From NCBI GenBank assembly GCA_900547135.1, contig URFJ01000115.1:1-6074 (forward strand): 6,074 nt of DNA. The letters are read 5' to 3'. The position numbers and the translations under genes were made by a program. This DNA comes from an uncultured Eubacteriales bacterium (GTDB taxonomy: Bacteria; Bacillota; Clostridia; Christensenellales; CAG-138). Below are positions 1-6,005 of the stretch, in pieces; within the stretch, counting starts at the first letter, position 1; each line of letters begins with the position of its first letter. The notes below the pieces were generated by a model. It ran no database searches. It was not told the origin of the DNA and was given only the letters and a program-made list of their open reading frames with translations.

Positions 1-1090
1 CCTGAATCCGCTTTGAACCAAGCGCAAGCGACAGCTCCAACGGATCAATGCAGTCGTATTCTATGGCATAGCCAGGCCTTGTCATCTCACAGCGCTCGAG
101 ACCCTCAAGCGTCCTCAGCATGTCAAGCTGCACATCCTCAGGAAGGCTTGTAGACATACCCTGCACATACATCTCCAGAGTTGACGCGCCTTCCGGCTCA
201 ATAAAGAGCTGATGGCGCTCCTTATCTGCGAATCTTACTATTTTATCCTCAATGGAAGGGCAATAGCGCGTGCCCGCCGCCTGGATCAATCCGCTGTACA
301 TCGCCGACCGGTCCAGATTACTCCTGATCAGCTCGTGAGTACGTGAATTCGTATAGGTAAGGTAGCATGGTTCCTGCAAAGCGTCGGAAGGCGCGCTAAT
401 AAAAGAAAACCTGGGCATCGGCACATCGCCGCGCTGCACCTGCATCCTGCTAAAATCAACGCTGCGCCTGTTTATTCTTGGCGGAGTACCAGTTTTAAAC
501 CTTCTCAGGCAAAAGCCAAGCTCAGCCAGCGAATCCGACAGCGGCCCGCTGCCAAAAAAACCGCAAGGCCCGCCCTGCGTTACATGGTCGCCTATCAATA
601 TCCGGCTTTTCAGGTATACGCCGGCCGCTATGATCAAACCTCTGCACTCAAACTGTGCGCCGCCTGCGCATATTACTCCGCTTACACGGCCGTTCCTGGT
701 CAGTATCCGCTCACATTCACCCTGTCTGAGAGAAAGGCGCTCCTGCCGCTCCAGCGCAAGCTTCATCCGCTCATGATAGCGGCGCTTGTCCATCTGCCCC
801 CTAAGCGAGTGCACAGCCGGTCCCTTTCCGGTGTTCAGCATGCGCACCTGTAAAAACGCATCGTCTGCGGCAAGGGCCATTTCCCCTCCCAATGCGTCTA
901 TCTCGCGCACAAGGTGCCCCTTCGAAGTGCCCCCTATGGCAGGATTGCATGCCATCAGCGCTATGGAGTCCAGGTTCATAGTAAGGCAAAGCGTATTCAG
1001 CCCCATTCTTGCGCATGCCAAGGCCGCCTCGCATCCGGCGTGGCCAGCTCCCAGCACTATAACATCATATGTTCCAGCAAGGTAGGTCAT
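1..1090 (-). CDS. mnmG: tRNA uridine-5-carboxymethylaminomethyl modification enzyme MnmG (GidA), N-terminal part, cut by window edge
   Basis: FAD-dependent enzyme that works with the GTPase MnmE to put the (carboxymethyl)aminomethyl group on C5 of the wobble uridine (U34) of certain tRNAs, in the cytoplasm. The reading frame is open from ATG at 1090 to the left edge: 363 codons of an expected ~620-630. Visible are the Rossmann FAD motif GAGHAG (residues 14-19), CNPAIGG (48-54), LNTGKGPAV (85-93), KTGTPPR (199-205), RYCPSIEDK (275-283) and RPGYAIEYD (338-346). Cys48 and Cys277 match the two conserved cysteines known in E. coli MnmG (C47, C277). The start is supported by GGAGG at 1097-1101, six bases upstream. 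The central part is shorter than in E. coli and reads GGTSKGHL where E. coli has GGIGKGHL, a form I associate with clostridia. The next gene upstream is not mnmE but the M56 protease gene, so this copy is not in the classic mnmE-mnmG order here. Identity is very secure; the clade is less so. Confidence 0.96.
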   Translation of the reverse strand, partial: MTYLAGTYDVIVLGAGHAGCEAALACARMGLNTLCLTMNLDSIALMACNPAIGGTSKGHLVREIDALGGEMALAADDAFLQVRMLNTGKGPAVHSLRGQMDKRRYHERMKLALERQERLSLRQGECERILTRNGRVSGVICAGGAQFECRGLIIAAGVYLKSRILIGDHVTQGGPCGFFGSGPLSDSLAELGFCLRRFKTGTPPRINRRSVDFSRMQVQRGDVPMPRFSFISAPSDALQEPCYLTYTNSRTHELIRSNLDRSAMYSGLIQAAGTRYCPSIEDKIVRFADKERHQLFIEPEGASTLEMYVQGMSTSLPEDVQLDMLRTLEGLERCEMTRPGYAIEYDCIDPLELSLALGSKRIQ

Positions 1091-1120
1091 TGCCTGCCTC
1101 CAATCAAGTTCTACCGACTA

Positions 1121-1149
1121 ATAATACCACAACTGGATAGTTTTATAAA
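1121..1149 (-). promoter_or_regulatory. possible mnmG promoter
   Basis: On the minus strand a -10-like TATTAT (1121-1126) lies 17 bases from a poor -35, TTTATA (1144-1149). It is about 30 bases before the mnmG start and in an AT-rich stretch. The -10 is acceptable and the -35 is weak, so another start point is possible. Confidence 0.3.
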
Positions 1150-1265
1150 GATGTGTAATTTGTCTATACCTATCGTCAGATGGCAAATCACCTTATTGAG
1201 CCGCAAAAACTGTCGTAACACCCGCACAAAATTAATTATTTTCATCATCTTGCAATATAAAAGCT

Positions 1266-1406
1266 GCTCTCAGTAGGTGGAGCCGGACTTGTGGCCAGTT
1301 CATGGCAGGGGAGCGCGGGGCTGGCAGCGCTGTTTCAAGCGGTGAGAACATAGAAATGGACCAAATCCGGCCCTCCAGGCGCGTTTACCCTTGCAGCTGA
1401 GGGTAA
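1266..1406 (+). repeat. dispersed ~140-bp hairpin-forming repeat, copy 1
   Basis: This stretch is about three-quarters identical by eye to 3717-3864 and in the same orientation. Blocks shared exactly are TTGTGGCCAGTTCA (1289-1302), TTTCAAGCGG (1333-1342), GAACATAGAAATGG (1346-1359), GTTTACCCTTG (1383-1393) and CTGAGGGTA (1397-1405). Nested complementary segments run from the ends inward: CTCAG 1269-1273 with CTGAG 1397-1401; GCCGGACTT 1282-1290 with AAATCCGGC 1363-1371 (one mismatch); GGCCA 1293-1297 with TGGACC 1357-1362 (bulge); GTTC 1298-1301 with GAAC 1346-1349; AGCGC 1312-1316 with GCGCT 1327-1331. I see no coding potential shared by both copies. A TATAAA at 1256-1261 sits just upstream. 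It may be a MITE-like element or a structured RNA; I match it to no family I know. The strand given is only the relative orientation. Confidence 0.8.
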
Positions 1407-1414
1407 GATTCCGC

Positions 1415-1442
1415 TTAGCCGCTATATAGTGCGGTTAGCCGC
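1415..1442. repeat. small hairpin with an 8-bp direct repeat
   Basis: TTAGCCGC occurs at 1415-1422 and again at 1435-1442, a 20-base period. The first copy can pair with GCGGTTAG at 1431-1438 over an 8-base loop, using two G-U pairs. No T-run follows, so a terminator is unlikely. It lies 9 bases after repeat copy 1. Function unknown. Confidence 0.4.
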
Positions 1443-1550
1443 CCGCCACTCAGGCGATCTTAGCAAATATGCCCGTGCGTACCAAAGCGCCCGATTACCC
1501 ATGCCTTGGCTCTCCCCCAGCCGGGCCTTCAGTTTGCGTCTCTCATGGCA

Positions 1551-1602
1551 ATTAGAAAGGGCGCGGACAGCGTTTCTTAAATCCGCGGCCCACACCCTTT
1601 TT
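1551..1602 (-). terminator. rho-independent terminator of the repressor-M56 operon
   Basis: On the minus strand GGGCCGCGGA (1582-1591) pairs with TCCGCGCCC (1559-1567), with one bulged C and a 14-base loop. The stem is followed by TTTCTAATT toward 1551. It begins about 60 bases after the M56 stop codon, the right place to end that operon. The outer AAAGGG/CCCTTT can lengthen the stem. A T-run at 1598-1602 also follows it on the plus strand, so it may work both ways. Confidence 0.7.
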
Positions 1603-1653
1603 CAACACCATCGGGTCAAAAGCGGCCCTGTATTCTTCAGCGCTGGCTTTAGC

Positions 1654-3255
1654 CTAATCCGCCATGCCCCCGTTAACATACTCCTGTGCCTGTTCGTAAC
1701 ATGCCCGCTCATGGAATTCGACATAATCCTGCAGGTTTGTCACAGCGTCGTATATATCGCTGGGGAATTTTTTCCTTATAGACGGCATATATTCGCTGCC
1801 ATCCTGAGGGATCCAGTATTCAACAGGGGTTAACTCTCCTTTAACATTATTAAATGTAATGGCTACAGGCATGTGACTTCCCCTTGAAAGCTTTAAAGCG
1901 CCATCCTCATATATGAATTCATTGTACATTGCCACAGCATATACGTTCAACTTCTTGCCTTTATGCTCTAACCTGAATATGCTGTGAGCCGAGGTGGGAA
2001 CTCCTCCCTGTACAACGCCATCCGAATTCGCCCCGATTATGGCGGCGGATACGGCATCTGCTATATCCCCGATATCATAGGGCCCTATGCCGTGATACTC
2101 GTTAACCGCCCTTCGTATCTCTTCGGCAAAGTCATGGGTCACAATAGAGCTTACTACCAAATGATAGTAGGGGTCTTCCTCAACGCTAGTAATCATTTCT
2201 TTTACGAAACCGCCCAGGCTATCGTTATCAAAGCCTTTTGGTATATCAACTCCACTGGCCTTAATAAACTCAATGCATTCACTTTCCGACAGGCTGGACA
2301 GCATGGGCTTCTCCGGCCTTGGATCCGTCATAAATAACACTGCCACCACAAGGCAGGACGCAAGGGCGGCCGCTATTATCCAAAACGCCGGCTTTTTATA
2401 GTTAAGTATATTCTTTATGCGCTGCCTTACCCCAACCTCTCCAAACGCGAGCGGGCAGGCGGCAATGGACCGCCTGCTTACGCTGCAGGCCAGCAGGGCA
2501 GTAGAATAGGCCTTTTTGTCGTCCGCGCCCAACGTCTTTATCGCCTGTTCGTCACAGGCAAGCTCAATGTCGCGGCACATAAGGCTGTATGCAAGCCATA
2601 TCAGCGGATTGAACCAGTAAACAATAAGCAGCAGGAAGCCCGCGGGCTTTATCCAGTGGTCGCGTCGCTTGATATGCGCGGTTTCGTGCGCGATTACGTG
2701 GCGCATGCTTTCCTCATCCATGTCAAAGGGCAGATAGATTCGCGGCCTGAACACGCCAAGGACAAACGGCGACGTAACAGCCTCGCTCTGCCAGATATTG
2801 CCCGTTAATCTTACGGCCGTTGCAACCCTTCCGCGCAAACACATATAGCTTATCGCGGTATACAGCAAAAGCGCCGCCATCCCGGCAATCCATATGGCGC
2901 TTGCGATAAAAGCTATCACCTGCATGGGGTTTGCGCTTGACACCATATCCGGAGCCAGCGATTGGGAGAGGGGCGGGTTTATCAATTCGTTAAGCGCTTC
3001 TATTCCGCTGTCTATCGCGGGCGCTCTTGAGTAAAGGATATTCTGAGGGATCGTTTCCACACTGGGAACGGCGCTCAGCATACTTTTTATAGATAACGGG
3101 CATATCAGCCTGATCCCCACCAGCGCCCAAAGCACGCATAGAATGGATTTTGGCGCCCTTTTCAAGACCGGCCGCATGATTACAACCGCCAAAATCAGCC
3201 ATCCCGCGGTTATACTCATATTCAGCAGCTTAATAAATACCGTTTCCATGCTCAT
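1654..3255 (-). CDS. M56-family (BlaR1/MecR1-type) membrane zinc metalloprotease with a non-PBP sensor domain
   Basis: 533-residue membrane protease expected to inactivate, directly or indirectly, the BlaI-type repressor encoded just upstream when its outer domain receives a signal. Hydrophobic segments lie at about 12-29, 38-55, 112-136, 205-226 and 290-309. The zinc site is HETAH (190-194) with a third ligand, probably Glu231 in ELACDE; 37 residues separate His194 from Glu231, as I recall for BlaR1. The preceding SPFVLGVFRPRIYLP (162-176) is also typical of M56. After the last membrane segment, residues 310-533 form a soluble, presumably extracytoplasmic domain. It lacks the SxxK, SxN and KTG pattern of the BlaR1 penicillin-binding domain, so beta-lactam sensing is not indicated. 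Similar tails occur in clostridial M56 proteins, from memory. The ATG at 3255 overlaps the repressor stop as ATGA; a second in-frame ATG at 3249 is possible. M56 identity is secure, the signal unknown. Confidence 0.93.
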   Translation of the reverse strand: MSMETVFIKLLNMSITAGWLILAVVIMRPVLKRAPKSILCVLWALVGIRLICPLSIKSMLSAVPSVETIPQNILYSRAPAIDSGIEALNELINPPLSQSLAPDMVSSANPMQVIAFIASAIWIAGMAALLLYTAISYMCLRGRVATAVRLTGNIWQSEAVTSPFVLGVFRPRIYLPFDMDEESMRHVIAHETAHIKRRDHWIKPAGFLLLIVYWFNPLIWLAYSLMCRDIELACDEQAIKTLGADDKKAYSTALLACSVSRRSIAACPLAFGEVGVRQRIKNILNYKKPAFWIIAAALASCLVVAVLFMTDPRPEKPMLSSLSESECIEFIKASGVDIPKGFDNDSLGGFVKEMITSVEEDPYYHLVVSSIVTHDFAEEIRRAVNEYHGIGPYDIGDIADAVSAAIIGANSDGVVQGGVPTSAHSIFRLEHKGKKLNVYAVAMYNEFIYEDGALKLSRGSHMPVAITFNNVKGELTPVEYWIPQDGSEYMPSIRKKFPSDIYDAVTNLQDYVEFHERACYEQAQEYVNGGMAD

Positions 3256-3614
3256 TCCTCCCCATGTATGTCTATCATGCGGCGTATTTGGGCAATTTCG
3301 TCCTTTGACAGACTATTATGCCTGGTAAACGCCGCTATGAACTTAGGCAAAGAACCGTCAAAGGTTTTTTCCACAAGCTCGTCTATCTCCGCCGCCTGTA
3401 CCTCATCCCTTGAGATCAGGGAGGATACGACCGCGTTTTCATTCTTTAATACGCCGCGCTGAGCCAGGCGGCGTATTACCGTATAGGTTGTGGCTTTCGA
3501 CCAGCCCAGCCTTTCCCTGCATAGCTGAACAAGCCTTGTGCTGTTCACCGGTTCGTGCTCCCATAGAATTTGGCAGAAGCGGTATTCGCTTTCAAAGACC
3601 TTAGGCGTTGACAT
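3252..3614 (-). CDS. BlaI/MecI/CopY-family winged-helix transcriptional repressor
   Basis: 120-residue DNA-binding repressor, the usual length for the family. The winged-helix region spans about residues 7-70, with the recognition segment GWSKATTYTVIRRLAQRGVL at 37-56. The C-terminal dimerisation part (about 77-118) contains SLPKFIAAFTRHNSLSKDEI. By family knowledge it binds as a dimer to palindromes in its own promoter and is released on cleavage triggered by the M56 partner. In S. aureus BlaI the cut is at Asn-Phe; the aligned pair here is Ala95-Phe96, so Phe is kept and Asn is not. AAGGAGG (3620-3626) lies five bases before the ATG at 3614. The gene is first in a two-gene operon and overlaps the protease start by four bases (ATGA), which suggests translational coupling. 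Autoregulation is likely given the half-sites over its promoter. Target genes beyond its own operon cannot be told from this window. Confidence 0.94.
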   Translation of the reverse strand: MSTPKVFESEYRFCQILWEHEPVNSTRLVQLCRERLGWSKATTYTVIRRLAQRGVLKNENAVVSSLISRDEVQAAEIDELVEKTFDGSLPKFIAAFTRHNSLSKDEIAQIRRMIDIHGEE

Positions 3615-3641
3615 AATGACCTCCTTATTAGGTGTAATGCG

Positions 3642-3671
3642 TTAAACCACAATAAGTTTAACCTATTAAAC
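3642..3671. promoter_or_regulatory. probable operator: GTTTAA/TTAAAC half-sites over the promoter
   Basis: On the plus strand GTTTAA (3656-3661), four bases CCTA, then TTAAAC (3666-3671) form a perfect 16-base dyad covering the -10 and part of the spacer. A further TTAAAC lies at 3642-3647, near the predicted start point, and another at 3690-3695, upstream of the -35. Repeated half-sites over a BlaI-family promoter fit autorepression. The half-site differs from the TACA/TGTA type of staphylococcal BlaI/MecI, so assignment to this repressor is an inference from position. Confidence 0.55.
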
Positions 3672-3683
3672 CTAAAAAGTCAA
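3655..3683 (-). promoter_or_regulatory. sigma-A-type promoter of the repressor-M56 operon
   Basis: On the minus strand TTGACT (-35, 3678-3683) and TAAACT (-10, 3655-3660) are separated by exactly 17 bases. Transcription should start near 3648, giving a leader of about 34 bases before the ATG at 3614. Confidence 0.75.
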
Positions 3684-3716
3684 CACCATTTAAACTGAGT
3701 TTTTATCAAAGGCTTT

Positions 3717-3864
3717 TACCCTCAGAAGGCCTCGAGGAGTCGGATTTGTGGCCAGTTCAATGCCTATGAGCGCAGGAGTATTCAGCGCTATTTCAAGCGG
3801 CGGGAACATAGAAATGGCCCAAATCAGGCCATTAAGGCGTGTTTACCCTTGTGAACTGAGGGTA
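3717..3864 (+). repeat. dispersed ~140-bp hairpin-forming repeat, copy 2
   Basis: Second copy of the element at 1266-1406, same orientation. Its ends are a perfect 9-base inverted pair: TACCCTCAG (3717-3725) and CTGAGGGTA (3856-3864). Inside, GTCGGATTT 3739-3747 pairs with AAATCAGGC 3821-3829 (one mismatch, one G-U), GGCCA 3751-3755 with TGGCC 3815-3819, GTTC 3756-3759 with GAAC 3804-3807, and AGCGC 3769-3773 with GCGCT 3785-3789. It lies between the -35 of the repressor operon (3683) and the -35 of the GNAT gene (3906), so it touches neither promoter core. No clear target-site duplication is seen at either end. It may be a mobile hairpin element or a structured RNA. Confidence 0.8.
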
Positions 3865-3894
3865 CCCCTCCTTATTGCAATAGGGCCTGTACCC
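3860..3894 (+). other. hairpin overlapping the right end of repeat copy 2
   Basis: GGGTAC (3860-3865) pairs with GTACCC (3889-3894), and CCCT (3866-3869) continues with AGGG (3882-3885), leaving a 3-base bulge and a 12-base loop. It uses the same GGGTA bases as the repeat's end-to-end pairing, so the two folds exclude each other. It sits just before the GNAT promoter and has no T-run after it. Confidence 0.4.
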
Positions 3895-3905
3895 GGCGGC
3901 CAGAC

Positions 3906-3934
3906 TTGAAGAACAACGTTGGTTATGGTATATT
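3906..3934 (+). promoter_or_regulatory. promoter of the GNAT gene
   Basis: TTGAAG (3906-3911), a 17-base spacer and TATATT (3929-3934) make a good sigma-A promoter. Transcription should start near 3941, 32 bases before the ATG at 3973. This argues against the in-frame TTG at 3919 as the start codon. Confidence 0.65.
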
Positions 3935-3972
3935 TAGGCCTAATAGACCGCTATTTTAAGCAGGGGGCACGT

Positions 3973-4500
3973 ATGGACTATATAATAAGGAAAGCGACTA
4001 TAGACGACGCATACGCTCTGGCAAAAATCCTGTCCGAGTCATGGGCCTGCGCGTATAAGCGCATCATCCCCGCAGACGAGCTGGCAAGGCAATGCGACCT
4101 TTCCAATAATGTTAGCCGGTTCAGGGAAATGCTTGAAGCGCCTAGAGGGGAATTTTATATAGCGTTGGATGGTAACACCCCATGCGGCGAATTTATGTTT
4201 TGCAGATCGAGGGACAAGGATTTGCAAAGCTATGCCGAGATCGTATCAATATATACCCTTGAACGGTATTGGGGCAGCGGACTGGGCTGCGCAATGATGA
4301 AAACAGCCTTAAATAAAATTAGGGAATTTAACTTTTCCAATGTTCTTCTATGGGTGTTTAAAGAAAATACCAGAGCAAGGAAGTTCTACGAGAAATTCGG
4401 CTTTGCTTTAGATGGTACGGAAAAAAACAGCCATTTTACGAATAAAGCGGTTGAGGTAAGATATACCCTCAAGCTCACGCATGAAGGCAAATGCTTATAG
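3973..4500 (+). CDS. GNAT-family N-acetyltransferase
   Basis: 175-residue cytoplasmic enzyme expected to move an acetyl group from acetyl-CoA to an amine; the substrate cannot be read from the sequence. The GNAT fold is clear. The N-terminal strand YIIRKATIDDAYALAKIL (3-20) opens the domain. Motif A, with the CoA pyrophosphate loop WGSGLG at 100-105 (core of the R/QxxGxG/A motif), spans about 90-114. Motif B, including NTRARKFYEKFGF (132-144), ends at about 149. Length is normal for the family. I chose ATG 3973 because an SD-like AGGGGG lies at 3962-3967 and the predicted transcript starts at about 3941; an in-frame TTG at 3919 would add 18 residues with no family match. It is the only plus-strand gene in the window and runs divergently from the repressor operon. 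No GTTTAA half-sites occur near its promoter, so control by that repressor is not supported. It could belong to the RimI-like or drug-acetylating branches; I cannot tell which. Confidence 0.92.
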   Translation: MDYIIRKATIDDAYALAKILSESWACAYKRIIPADELARQCDLSNNVSRFREMLEAPRGEFYIALDGNTPCGEFMFCRSRDKDLQSYAEIVSIYTLERYWGSGLGCAMMKTALNKIREFNFSNVLLWVFKENTRARKFYEKFGFALDGTEKNSHFTNKAVEVRYTLKLTHEGKCL

Positions 4501-4529
4501 CGCCTTGATAATCTCCCATATCCAATAAA

Positions 4530-4565
4530 GCTGTAAATGAAATGGGCCAAAACGCTGTTTACAGC
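4530..4565 (-). terminator. possible terminator hairpin in the convergent intergenic region
   Basis: A perfect 8-base inverted repeat, GCTGTAAA (4530-4537) and TTTACAGC (4558-4565), encloses 20 bases. On the minus strand it is followed by TTTATT, so it could end methyltransferase transcripts about 120 bases after that stop codon. On the plus strand no T-run follows. The large loop lowers confidence. Confidence 0.35.
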
Positions 4566-4634
4566 GCCGGTCCATTCGTTCAGCTGTTAAGTATAAATTT
4601 TCATTGGACACGTATGCCAGCTCCAAGCCGATTT

Positions 4635-4664
4635 AAAAGGGGGCCATATATTAAGCCCTCTCCG
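4635..4664 (-). terminator. possible weak terminator after the methyltransferase gene
   Basis: On the minus strand GAGAGGG can pair with CCCTTTT (two G-U pairs) around a loop of about 14 bases, or GGGC (4655-4658) with GCCC (4641-4644), next to the run TTTT. It starts about 20 bases past the methyltransferase stop codon. The stem is short, and its T-run would be partly used in pairing. Confidence 0.3.
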
Positions 4665-4682
4665 CTGCTGAGCTTAGCCAGC

Positions 4683-5312
4683 CTATCCCCTGCCCACGCT
4701 CACAATGCCCGCGCAGTGAGATATCCTCCTGAAGGTCAGCCTCGCTTCGTCTAGGCTACCGGTGAACTCATCAAACACTATATAGATTTCATCATCGTCC
4801 CATTCCCCAGGGCCGCATCCTTCCCTGCATTCGTTAAGCATTTCCCTGGTTTCGAACGCCACGTCCCCTATAAGTATGAGCCCCTGGCCGTTCAGGCATT
4901 GGAGCAGCTCCCGTATCAGCCCCGCCTTTCCCTCGTCGTCAAGGTGATGTATGGCGTATGTGCTGATTATATAGTCAAACCTCCTGTTCTTTATCGTTTC
5001 AGGGAGGCCTTGGCTGAAATCATGCCGTAAAAGCGTTGCGCCGGGCATCCTCTCCCCGGCTATGTTAACCATCCTCTGTGAAAAATCTATCCCGTATATT
5101 TCACAGCCACAGTCGTACAACTTTTTCGTAAGTATCCCCGTGCCAAAGCCCACGTCCAGCACGCTGGCGCACTCGCGGCTTCTCACCTCGTTATATATGG
5201 CGTTTAAAAGCTCGCGATAGCCGGCAAAAGGGTATTCCCCATTTTCTTGGCAGATGGCAACGCTTTCATCGTACCCATCCGCCCACATATCAAAACCCCT
5301 GCTGTCAAGCAT
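4683..5312 (-). CDS. class I SAM-dependent methyltransferase
   Basis: 209-residue Rossmann-fold methyltransferase, cytoplasmic, moving a methyl group from S-adenosylmethionine to an unknown acceptor. Motif I is VLDVGFGTG (51-59). The acidic residue that normally holds the ribose hydroxyls is Asp76 in YGIDFS. Motif FDYIISTYAIHHL (112-124) and the strand GLILIGDVAF (144-153) complete the SAM-binding core. The N-terminal part (GFDMWADGYDESV, 6-18) and the acidic C-terminal part (WDDDEIYIVFDEF, 171-183) recall a family I have seen in clostridia and bacilli annotated only as a class I methyltransferase. The start is ATG 5312, because GGAGGAG at 5319-5325 lies six bases upstream. An in-frame ATG at 5327 overlaps that ribosome site and would add five residues. 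The gene is monocistronic and convergent with the GNAT gene. The fold is certain, the substrate unknown. Confidence 0.92.
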   Translation of the reverse strand: MLDSRGFDMWADGYDESVAICQENGEYPFAGYRELLNAIYNEVRSRECASVLDVGFGTGILTKKLYDCGCEIYGIDFSQRMVNIAGERMPGATLLRHDFSQGLPETIKNRRFDYIISTYAIHHLDDEGKAGLIRELLQCLNGQGLILIGDVAFETREMLNECREGCGPGEWDDDEIYIVFDEFTGSLDEARLTFRRISHCAGIVSVGRG

Positions 5313-5318
5313 CGGCGA

Positions 5319-5325
5319 CTCCTCC
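5319..5325 (-). promoter_or_regulatory. ribosome binding site that decides the methyltransferase start
   Basis: GGAGGAG on the minus strand, six bases before ATG 5312. The alternative ATG (5325-5327) shares its last base with this site and has no comparable ribosome site of its own, so 5312 is preferred. Confidence 0.7.
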
Positions 5326-5377
5326 ATTCTATTGCGGCATTGTTAAAGATAAGGCTCTACAGCTCCGCTCAGCGGTA

Positions 5378-5406
5378 ATTATAACGCACGACGGCTATTA
5401 TGTCCA
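5378..5406 (-). promoter_or_regulatory. promoter of the methyltransferase gene
   Basis: On the minus strand TGGACA (5401-5406), a 17-base spacer and a consensus TATAAT (5378-5383) form a near-perfect sigma-A promoter. The start point should be near 5371, giving a leader of about 59 bases. That leader contains the small palindrome CCGCTGAGCGG (5365-5375). Confidence 0.75.
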
Positions 5407-5695
5407 TAGGAAGCGGTCCGACCGATTTGCGCTTGTGCGCCGCATTCCTATAAATTGAATATATCGGAATGGATAGTTATGGGGGAATCTCTATCCATAT
5501 GTTTGCGCACAGGTTCAAAACTGGGTATACGGAAACATGGACGCTTAGGATTGGAGCAACGGGAACTGCAATGCGATTTAAGGCATGCGTCCTGTATAAC
5601 CGTTGAAATGATTAAAGGATTATGATACCATCGTATAGCGGTTGGCTTTACATGCCGGCGATAATGGGCGAAACGCTCTCATCCTCCTAACTTTA

Positions 5696-5711
5696 GCCTT
5701 AATGTTAAGGC
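5696..5711. repeat. perfect 16-base palindrome
   Basis: GCCTTAA (5696-5702), TG, TTAAGGC (5705-5711). The 7-base arms and two-base centre are more like a protein-binding site than an RNA hairpin. No promoter-like sequence is convincing beside it. Confidence 0.45.
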
Positions 5712-6005
5712 ATAGCCATATGGTTAATGGATCAAACTCAAGGGCGAACGGGGGAACCGAAAGGGGCACAGGGACACCATTTAGCTCAGAACCAGCGGGA
5801 TAAAATAAAGCGTTTGTATCCGCGCGGCGGTTTTGATTACAAAAACACGTCCCAGGCAATAAACCAATGATGCATTCTATGAAAATGAAGCCAAATCGCC
5901 GGAAAACCAGAGGAGGAATTGACAGCATGCTCAAAGCTTAAGAAGTGCCCAGTGGCATTGAATAAGCACAGCATACATTTGCGCATTTACTATACTGTAT
6001 AAACT

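Noticed and set aside
1..1090. mnmG as a broken gene
   Set aside because: The frame is continuous and all motifs are in order; it is short only because the window ends.
584..1276. Plus-strand open frames opposite and past mnmG
   Set aside because: They lie antisense to an intact, motif-rich mnmG or run into AT-rich spacer; the sequences show no domain.
1266..1406. Repeat as tRNA, known riboswitch or CRISPR
   Set aside because: No cloverleaf or CCA end, no riboswitch core that I recognise, and only two long diverged copies instead of short regular repeats with spacers.
1429..1833. Plus-strand open frame of 134 codons
   Set aside because: It crosses the operon terminator and the antisense of the M56 gene's 3' end, and has no ribosome site or recognisable protein.
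1984..2337. Plus-strand open frame within the M56 gene
   Set aside because: Antisense shadow of the sensor-domain coding region.
3919..3972. TTG start for the GNAT gene, 18 residues longer
   Set aside because: It falls inside the predicted promoter, upstream of the likely transcript start; ATG 3973 has an SD-like site and fits the family's N-terminus.
4542..4754. Plus-strand open frame between the GNAT and methyltransferase genes
   Set aside because: It starts in a hairpin and overlaps the 3' end of the methyltransferase gene on the other strand; no motif.
5620..5934. Minus-strand open frame of 104 codons with a TTG start
   Set aside because: No ribosome site and no recognisable domain; unusual composition. 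Noted only as a weak possibility in the gene-free stretch.
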